Source: Paulownia fortunei
Lineage: Eukaryota > Streptophyta > Magnoliopsida > Lamiales > Paulowniaceae
Direction of reading: 5' to 3'
NCBI GenBank assembly: GCA_019321725.1
Contig: CM033108.1
Span: 18,613,799 to 18,677,798, forward strand
DNA length: 64,000 nucleotides
A program made the translations under genes and the position numbers. Shown piece by piece: positions 57,188-64,000 of the stretch. The notes under the pieces were generated by a model. It ran no database searches. It was not told where the DNA came from and worked only from the letters and a program-made list of their open reading frames with translations. Numbering within the stretch: position 1 is the stretch's first letter; every line of letters starts with the position of its first letter.

Positions 57188-58907
57188 TGATAGGTACATA
57201 AATTAAAATATTTTCGACACCTCCATGAGCATAATTGCACATATTTTTGCTTTATAATTGATACAATTGTGCCTTATTGTGTGATAATTGTGTGTAGGAA
57301 CTAAGAATTGAAAAAATAGAGTGAAAGATGGAAAATCGGTTAAAAAGTCAGCAGAAATGTTCAAATATGTAGTCTATGTATTTCTAGCATAACTCTTTCC
57401 AAAAAAGTGATATTTACATGATTCTTGAAGATATATAAAATTAATAGATAGGTATACAAATATTATGAAGACACCAAAAGCCAGTTCGGCTTAGAAAGAG
57501 GTAAAATATTGGTTGAAAGAGACTGAATAGTGCAGTCTGGAACAGTCTCGCGCCGCGACACCCCTCTGGGTCATGTTGTGGCACGACTGCCCAAAATTAG
57601 GAAATGAGCTACCTATCTTCAAGCACCGCGACACTACCCTTTTTAGTGCAGCAATACCTAAAGAATAGGGTACCTCATGTTGTGGTGCTAGTGGTCCAAT
57701 GCTGAAAAAAACAAATATGTGCAGAATTTTGAGGGACAAGTGTCAATCTATTCCATGCATGGAATCTTTCTTGTTATACACCATTACACCCTCCCACACC
57801 ATGCGACACTCTATTACATACATACACACAATTACATCACACAAATGAGAGAGAGACATCATTAAACACACAATTCACCCATACACACTCCACACCTAAA
57901 TTCTCACACACATTTTCTCTCTACCCAAAATACATATTTCTCTACATTTCTTCACACACCATACCTACAACACACACACCCATTACCCATTCACCAAGGA
58001 GCTTGGGATTTGAAGACAAGAACAGAAGCTTCATTGGGCATTGAAGATTTTGAAGAAGAAGTGGACAATCACTTAGTAGTTGTAATCTTCTACTTTATTT
58101 TTTCTTTTATTTTGTTTAGTTTAAAAATTTATAAGAATCATGATGTTGGGAAACACTTGGTGCTTGCTTAATTTCAATATCAACTAATTCACTTTTGTCA
58201 AGGCTTGGAAAGTTGTTTCTATGAAATTGTAAATTTGTTAACTTGTATGTAACGTGGATGATTATTGATTTGTGATGAGCATGCACTATATGTTTAATGC
58301 TTCTTGAAATTTGGCCAATTTTGAGATGATCCTTGTTATTGTGATTGAGACCGAGAGGTAGTATCACAATAAGTGCTCGTGTAATGTATGCTATGGGCTA
58401 GGTCACTATAGGAATATAGGAGTTAGCACATGCAGTAGTCATAGACTTGAACATCCAAAGCTAGAGAAAATCACAAATTTTAATGCATTATTAGATAGCT
58501 TAACTTGTATAGGAATATGCCAGTTGCTTTCCAGTAAAAGGTGTAGTACATCTTAGAAAAGAGTATCGTATAAAATTGGAGTTCCCATTATCACACGATT
58601 CAATATCAGTTCTAATCACTAACTTGTAAGAATTCACAATGCTATAGAACAACAATCTAATGCCTTGACTCTCCTTAGTATTGAATTCAATCCCCTAGTC
58701 TCCTTGGGTTTTAGTCACTTTTGTTAAATTTAGTAGTTGTCACATTTTAATTCAATCACCACTTTAATCATTCGATCAAATATAGCATAGGTAATCTATA
58801 TTTAGTACTCACACATGCACGCTCTAGGGATACGATACTCTACTCACTCTTTATTACTTATTGACACCGTGCATTTATTGTTTGTACCACTCATTTTGGG
58901 GTCACCA
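57188..58907 (+). mobile_element. 3' LTR of element E (1.72 kb, uninterrupted)
   Basis: Starts TGATAGGTACATAAATT and ends GGGGTCACCA. It is the reference copy for the interrupted 5' LTR and for related pieces at 24736-25824 and 61069-62770. Instead of the target duplication it is followed by a further 68 bp of primer site and leader. Confidence 0.9.
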
Positions 58908-58975
58908 TGTTTTTGGCGTTGTTTCTAGAGAGTGTGTTTTTATGTGATATCAAAGTTGATTGTCTAGTTGTGGTT
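58908..58975 (+). other. Extra primer site and leader beyond the 3' LTR of element E
   Basis: Sixty-eight bases equal to the start of the E internal region (53897 onward): a decayed primer site (TGGCGTTGTTTCTAGAGA at 58914-58931), then a run of about 43 bases identical to 53922-53964. It ends at GGTT directly before the target duplication TGTAC. Confidence 0.88.
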
Positions 58976-58980
58976 TGTAC
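58976..58980. repeat. Target-site duplication of element E, right copy (TGTAC)
   Basis: Matches 31365-31369; the element G integrase continues behind it. Confidence 0.88.
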
Positions 58981-59645
58981 AGACAACAACCAATGACATC
59001 TCATGAGATTATAGTACAATGACCGGGAGGTAAATGTCCTGCTGCTTACCACTTTGCAAATGCGAAATAAAAGTTGCTTGATAAAGCTAAGGATAGTTTG
59101 ACTGAGGCCCAATGTAGAATGAAAAGGTATGCTGATATGGGTAGATGACATGTGGAATTCAGTATGGGTGATCAGGTTTTGCTGAAGCTAACTCCACAAA
59201 TTTGGAAGATTAATTCCAAAATAATTCATTCAGGGTTGATCCCTATGTATGATGATCCATTTGAAGTCTTGAGTAAAGTGGGCAATGTGGCTTACCGATT
59301 GAGGCTGCCGGATAGGTAAAAAAATCCATCCAGTATTTTATGTAATTTTTCTGGAAAAGTACGATGAATATGCTGGGGATACTTCACATGTACAGGCACA
59401 TCGTGCTCTATTTTTAATTTAACATAAGTGTGATAAGAAAGTTTCAAATATCCTTTATCACCAAACCATGGGATAGAGTAAGAAGAATAGGAGAACAAAT
59501 TACTAGGTCTACTAAAAAGGTAAGTCTAAGTAAGATGCTACTTAGGAATGGGATGTTAACTTGTGGCAGTTTGAAAAGTAAGATTTATGAGTACTAGGCT
59601 TCAAAGGGGGATACTCTACCTCCAATGAAAATGTCGGGTTCTTCT
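58981..59645 (+). pseudogene. Element G integrase, C-terminal part with chromodomain
   Basis: It continues the integrase split at 31369: QQPMTSHEI, then PAAYHFANAK, RMKRYADMGR, VEFSMGDQVLLKLTPQIW and the GPY/F-like segment (DDPFEVLSKVGNVAYRLRLP) to about 59330. From about 59480 to 59580 a chromodomain is recognisable: TNY-x-VY-x-KGKSK-x-DAT-x-EWDVNLW, where each x is now a stop at positions that relatives fill with aromatic, Trp or Glu codons. Chromodomains target such elements to histone-marked chromatin. This identifies G as a chromovirus. Confidence 0.85.
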
Positions 59646-59658
59646 AGTGGGGGAGGTT
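59646..59658 (+). other. Polypurine tract of element G
   Basis: AGTGGGGGAGGTT immediately before TGCTAGATCC, the inferred 3' LTR start. Confidence 0.75.
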
Positions 59659-60010
59659 TGCTAGATCCACAGAGTATCGGGTGCTTGGCATGGCAGGCTT
59701 GCGTGCTTGCGGGCGATGGGTTCTGGCATAGTGCAGCATCCAATTTTGGCTAAGTGTTGGTGTCAAGACACAGGCTACTTGGCAGCACATGCCACATTTA
59801 AATGAGGGTATTTTGCAACATTGAGGTTTTCAGTACGTGTTGGGGCAATGCTAAAGTTGGTGACTTAGTGACCCATCGGCTGACAGCACAATGGGGTGCC
59901 AATGTTAGGCACATGTTGAAATACAATTGGGGTTAGGACTTTGTAGTGATTGTAGGCATCACTAGGGTCACATTGGTGCAAATGGTAGCTTGATCAGAGG
60001 CTTAGGTGTA
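59659..60010 (+). mobile_element. 3' LTR of element G, 5' part only
   Basis: Aligns with 26118-26490 of the 5' LTR (GCTAAGTGTTGGTG, GACACAGGCT, GGGTTAGGACTT, ATCACTAGGGTCA). Similarity stops near 60010; the remaining 1 kb of the LTR is missing, so the right end of G was lost. Confidence 0.82.
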
Positions 60011-61068
60011 AATTTTTAGAATTTTTCTCACTTAAAAAATAGATTTCTATAATTTCTACCAAAATTTATAATTTAAAATTCGAGAAATTTTTTTCTCATA
60101 TTTTGTAGAATAGTAATATGTCCATCTTGCAATCAAACATGTAAGTGTCAATCCTTTTCATGTTTGGTTTCACTTTAATATGACTAAAATTAAGCACAAT
60201 ATATATGAGATAAGTTCAAAAAAAAACTTACCAAAATCTGGACTTTTTGCCATTATTGAATCACTTATATTCTCTTCTATTCTCTAGATCACTTTCATCC
60301 AAACCTAATCACAATAGAAGAAGTTTTTTGATCCACAATCTAAATACCTCAACTTGGAGTATCAACTTAACCAAAATGATCACTTTAATCCCTTTAAAAT
60401 TGAACCCTCTTTTGATGCACAAAAATTGCATTATTTTCTGCATGTTTTTATTATTTATTTCTTACATATGCTTTTCTAGGAGATGAATGGAGTTACAAAT
60501 ACATAGGGTGGTTTCATGCATTTGAATTCAAATGCTAACAAACTCTCTCCAACCCATTTAAAATTTTGTATTTGGGTCGGGTCAGCCCTCATGGGTGGCC
60601 CAAAACCCAATTTATAACAAAATTAGGAGTAGAAAAGAGTTTAGGGACAATACTGAGTGGTTTCACTACAGTATTAATGTGCTCTAGCAGTTTTCTACCC
60701 TTATCTTTATTATTTCCATGTCATTAGGGTCTATGTGTTTCAATTTTAAATGTTTTTGTCTCCATGGTTTGGTCGTCTATATTAGAAACATTATTTTTAA
60801 TTATATTTTCTACATTATGGATTTGTTTTCCTTGAGTTGCCATATGTGTTAGCCACCATTTGCTTTCGTTTTTGGTGTTATTTATGTTTTCAAAATCTAG
60901 TTAATTGTTCTTCTGTAGAAGTCTGCTAGAAGAGGGACAAAAGTATATTTCTAAGAAATGTCAAGTGTCTCATGTTTGTGCTTAAATTGTTGATTAGGTT
61001 TTATGATAGCACAGGTATACTTGGTGCCATCATTAAGATGACACATTATGAAGGATTGGATAGCTTAT
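60011..61068. other. AT-rich DNA with nothing recognised
   Basis: About 1 kb without similarity to the other repeats in the window that I can see. A 79-codon plus-strand frame at 60247-60486 has no domain or conserved feature. A GC-richer spot lies near 60575-60605 (GGGTCGGGTCAGCC). It may be unique host sequence or an unrecognised old repeat. Confidence 0.5.
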
Positions 61069-62770
61069 TGAAAAGTTCATAATTTGACACTTTTTTAACA
61101 CTTTCAAAAGTACAAATTCATATGTTTTATCTCATAATTGATGGAACTATTGTGATATTTATTGTGTAGGTTCAAAAAATGAAGAAATTGAGTTCAACGA
61201 TAGAAAATGGGTTAAAGAGTCAACAGTGTACTAAAACTTTCAAATGTGGATGTCTTCCTATTTCTGGTGTCACTTTCTCGATACATGTGATGCTGAGCGG
61301 ATTCAAGAAGATAGAGAAAGCTAACATATAGGGTTACAATTCTTATGAGACTCCAAAAGCCAGTTCATCCTTAAATGAGGTTAAAAAAATGGTTGAAAGA
61401 GGCTAAACAGTACAGATGGTAGAGCAGCAAGTTGCAGTCCTAGTGTTGCAATACCATAAACTCGTGCTGTAGAGCCTTAAAAAATAGAGGCAATGGTGCC
61501 TCAGTGCCATCCAGGATGTTGTGGCTCCATCCATGGTAAAAAAACTCGCGTTGTAGTGCAATTGTTCAATAGAGAAAGATTTCCAGCCCTCTTCTTGCGA
61601 CAAGTGGCGATCAAATTAAAATTTTGGCATCTGTAGTGATATATACACATTATATACACCTACACATCATTACCCATGTGATGCTCTTGATAGATACACT
61701 ACGCACACACGTAATTCACACATATATTCAATTCACACATCATTCAAAACACAACTCACCACCCTCACACACTACACACCTAAGTTCAAGTATACTTTTT
61801 CTCTCCATCAAGACACACACTTCTACACCTTTTTACGCATACACTCCTTCCTTACCCATTCACCAAGGAGCTAGGAATTAAAGCCAAGAAGATGAGAAGT
61901 TCATTGGGCAATGAAGATCTTGAAAAAGAAGTGAAGATTCTTTTGGGGTTGTAACTTTCTTCTTTAAATTCTTCTTTTATTTTATTAGTTTTGAGAAATT
62001 TGCAAGAATCATGATGTTTGGAAACACTTGGTACTTGCATAATTTTAATATGAGCTAATTTTCTCTAGTCATGGCTTGGAAACCCATTTCTATAAAGTTG
62101 TGAATTGTTAATTTGTATGCGATGTGGATGATGATTTATTTGTGATAAGCATGCACTATGTTTTTAATACTTCTCGGCATTTGGCTAATTTTGAGATGAA
62201 CCTTGTTGTTGTGATTGAGATCGGGAGGTAGTGTCGTAATAAGTGCTCGTGTAGTGTATGTCGTGGGTTAGGTCACTATAGGGATATAGGATTTAGCACA
62301 CGCAGTAGTAATAGACTTAACTATTTTAGGCTAGAGGAAATCACAAAGCTTAATACATCATTAGATAGTTTTGACTTGTATAGAAATATACCCGTTGCTT
62401 TCTAGATATATGTTGGATATGTCTTAGGAAAGAGTATTATATACATTTGGAGTTTCCACTGTCAGACAACTAAACATCAATCCTAATCACTAACTTATAA
62501 AAATTCATAATGCAATAGCACAACACTCTAATGTCTTGACACTTCTCAACCTTGAGTTCTGATTTCCTATTTTTCTTAGTTTTAATTGTTTACTGATTTT
62601 ATTTTGCTTATTTGTTTGTTTAAGTTGTCAAATCAACTAATCACAATTCGAGCCAGTCAAATATAGTAATATAAGTCTAGATTCAATACTTGCAAACATG
62701 CTCTCTTAGGAAATGATATTCGTATGCTCATACACTTTATTACTTGGTGACCCATGCACTTGTGGTATAA
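61069..62770 (+). mobile_element. E-family solo LTR, diverged
   Basis: Starts near TGAAAAGTTCATAATTT and follows the E LTR order over 1.7 kb: GTCAACAGTGTACTAAAAC, CCAAAAGCCAGTTCATCC, CACCAAGGAGCT, GAATCATGATGTTTGGAAAC, AAGTGCTCGTGTAGTGTATG. The last 30 bp or so (CCACTCATTTTGGGGTCACCA in E) are missing. No internal region is attached, so it is a solo LTR or a fragment. It is clearly more diverged than the copies of the nest. Confidence 0.8.
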
Positions 62771-62967
62771 GCATGTAAATTCACATCACATCATTTCTAT
62801 AAAGGGATACGCATAAAGATAGTACAGAGCATTTTTGTTGCATCTGTACTTTTCATGGTGAGATAGGAGCTTGTTTAATCCCATATTGTACTCTCAAACA
62901 AGGTCATCATCATCCCTTCCCCCCCTCCTTTCGGTTGAGCTTATATAATCCTTTGTCAAAAAAAATC
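62771..62967 (+). mobile_element. Possible 3' tail of a plant LINE
   Basis: The stretch ends CGGTTGAGCTTATATAATCC followed by TTTGTCAAAAAAAA; a short AT-rich end phrase with ATATAAT and a poly(A) run resembles the 3' end of plant LINEs. No reverse transcriptase is found upstream, where an E-family LTR lies. Tentative. Confidence 0.3.
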
Positions 62968-63034
62968 TTTTGAGCATTGCTTTTGACTTCTCTTAAACTA
63001 GCCCTCGACTTATGCATATTGATAGTTTATCTCT

Positions 63035-63364
63035 TTGAACTCTATAGAGAAGTTGTTTCTAGGTTGTACATCAACTTGCCCAAGCTTTATTTCATGGAAA
63101 TCTAAAGCATTATGGAGATCAGCACTTCAAAACTTGATTGTCTTCTCCGATCTCTCTAACATTAAAGTTGGCAATAGCTGTGCGCTCAACAAAATAGAGT
63201 TTATAATAGATCTCTCTTATGTTGAGGACTCTATTAAAATAGTAAATAAATTACCCATTTCATTTTCTAATGTTTCATGCTCATTTTCTAATATTTATGA
63301 ATGTAGCTTTCATAATTGCATTCTAAGAGTTGAAGCATTATGCTCATATAATTGGAATGTATGA
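63035..63364 (+). other. 109-codon open frame of unknown nature
   Basis: Begins MNSIEKLFLGCTSTCPSF and ends CSYNWNV. It is rich in Ser, Cys and Ile, with no transmembrane segment, repeat or motif that I recognise. It lies in plain AT-rich DNA between a possible LINE tail and the RNase H pseudogene. It is long for chance in such DNA, but I have no support for it being a gene. Confidence 0.2.
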
Positions 63365-63539
63365 AAATTCTACTTAAGTGATGGAAGAATTCCTAATTCC
63401 AGCTTTAAGGTCTAAAATTTTTAATGTTGAAAATAACTCAAATGTTCTCTAGAACACCATTTTAATCGAGCAGTTAGCCTCATAACCACTTGAGTCTTGT
63501 GATCCCCTATAGGGTCAATAGAACAAATAATACACAAGT

Positions 63540-63985
63540 CTACACCATGTTTGTTGGAGGTTCATCTAAATACCAATTTCCATCTATCAGATGATTGCCT
63601 AATCCGGCCATTGGATGTCCACAGACATTGTCTTCCCTCATGATATGCCTAAGATGTCCCAACAGCAATGAGCATTTCTCTACCGCCAACAATGATAATG
63701 CCCAAAGGAGAATCAATTTCTGCACTTTCTAAAAGCTTCACTACACTAGAACCTCCAAGTCTAGCTTCAATCCTAATCTTGTAATTTTGCATTCCATATA
63801 AATGGAAAGATTTTCTAACAACTAATAGCTCTGCCAAATTACTGCTAAATGCATAAGCCAGTTGTCCATCTGATCCCTAAGCACTCCACTTATTGTTGCA
63901 CCACCTGGAATATTTTAGTCACTACCATCTATGTTTAACTTGACCCACCCGACTGCAAGTTTAGTCCTCTTGGAGTTGACAACTC
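63540..63985 (-). pseudogene. RNase H-like domain (RVT_3 type) pseudogene, probably LINE-derived
   Basis: Read from the right edge on the minus strand: GWVKLNIDGS near 63950, containing the first catalytic Asp of plant RNase H-like domains; SGVLRDQ; AELLVVRKSFHLYG; IRIEARLGGSSVVKLLES; then, in another frame, LLGHLRHIMREDNVC and GLGNHLIDGNWYLDEPPTNMV, the usual C-terminal end of this family (xHVxREANxxADxLA in relatives). Stops and at least two frameshifts break it. The domain is found at the C-terminus of plant LINE ORF2 proteins and in free host copies; upstream sequence lies outside the window, so the two cannot be told apart. Confidence 0.75.
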
Positions 63986-64000
63986 GTATATCTTCTGGTC

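Noticed and set aside
57188..58975. Separate element F with its own 5' LTR starting at 57188
   Set aside because: I first read the LTR followed by a primer site as the start of another element, but only 68 bp of leader follow, and then TGTAC and the element G integrase. The LTR is the 3' LTR of element E with an extended end.
63035..63364. A host exon
   Set aside because: The frame lacks splice-site context, domain similarity and any neighbouring coding sequence in the same direction; kept only as a low-confidence open frame.
1..64000. CRISPR arrays, bacterial operons, tRNA genes
   Set aside because: No regularly spaced short repeats, no ribosome-binding-site pattern and no cloverleaf-like sequence were seen; matches to tRNA are only the retrotransposon primer sites.

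Overview
This 64-kb window is heterochromatin-like DNA from a plant nuclear genome, most likely a flowering plant. It is AT-rich and is almost entirely old, decayed LTR retrotransposons nested in one another. I find no intact protein-coding gene. The host assignment rests on plant-type primer-binding sites (initiator tRNA-Met and tRNA-Asp types), plant Ty3/gypsy and Ty1/copia polyproteins, a decayed 18S rRNA fragment of plant type, a captured plant LOG-type gene fragment, and an RNase H pseudogene of the plant LINE type. I cannot name the species.

Layout. (1) 1-4666: the left end of a minus-strand element (B1) with a 3.2-kb LTR starting TGTAA; it sits inside the 5' LTR of element A. (2) 4667-24735: element A, a plus-strand Athila/Tat-like gypsy element. 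Its gag-pol is riddled with stops, an unknown ORF follows pol, and a LOG-like cytokinin-enzyme gene fragment lies behind that. Its 3' LTR is split by element C, a complete 9.7-kb Ty1/copia element (14620-24341) with a perfect 5-bp target duplication CTACT. (3) 24736-26110: a piece of an E-family LTR abutting a decayed fragment of the 18S rRNA gene. (4) 26118-31369 plus 58981-60010: element G, a plus-strand chromovirus with a recognisable chromodomain. It is split by a 27.6-kb insertion flanked by the 5-bp duplication TGTAC. (5) 31370-58975: that insertion. Its outermost member is element E, a non-autonomous Athila/Tat-like element whose 5' LTR was itself hit by element H (minus, full gag-pol) and by a solo B-type LTR, which in turn received element I (non-autonomous, minus). 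(6) 60011-64000: AT-rich DNA with no recognised gene, one further E-family LTR, a possible LINE 3' tail, and a minus-strand RNase H-like pseudogene at the right edge.

The main structural result is that the nest was rearranged after assembly. A segment of about 6.9 kb (about 40702-47586) is inverted. One breakpoint lies in the 5' LTR of H and the other in the internal region of I; reversing the segment on paper makes both elements contiguous again. Before that, a segment of H LTR, E LTR and B LTR was tandemly duplicated. Elements E and I also share one deletion structure and one damaged protease motif, so they look like copies of a single non-autonomous lineage.

All assignments come from reading the sequence by eye. 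LTR boundaries are good to a few bases where TG/CA ends, primer sites or target duplications are visible, and to tens of bases otherwise. Lineage names within gypsy and copia are inferences.
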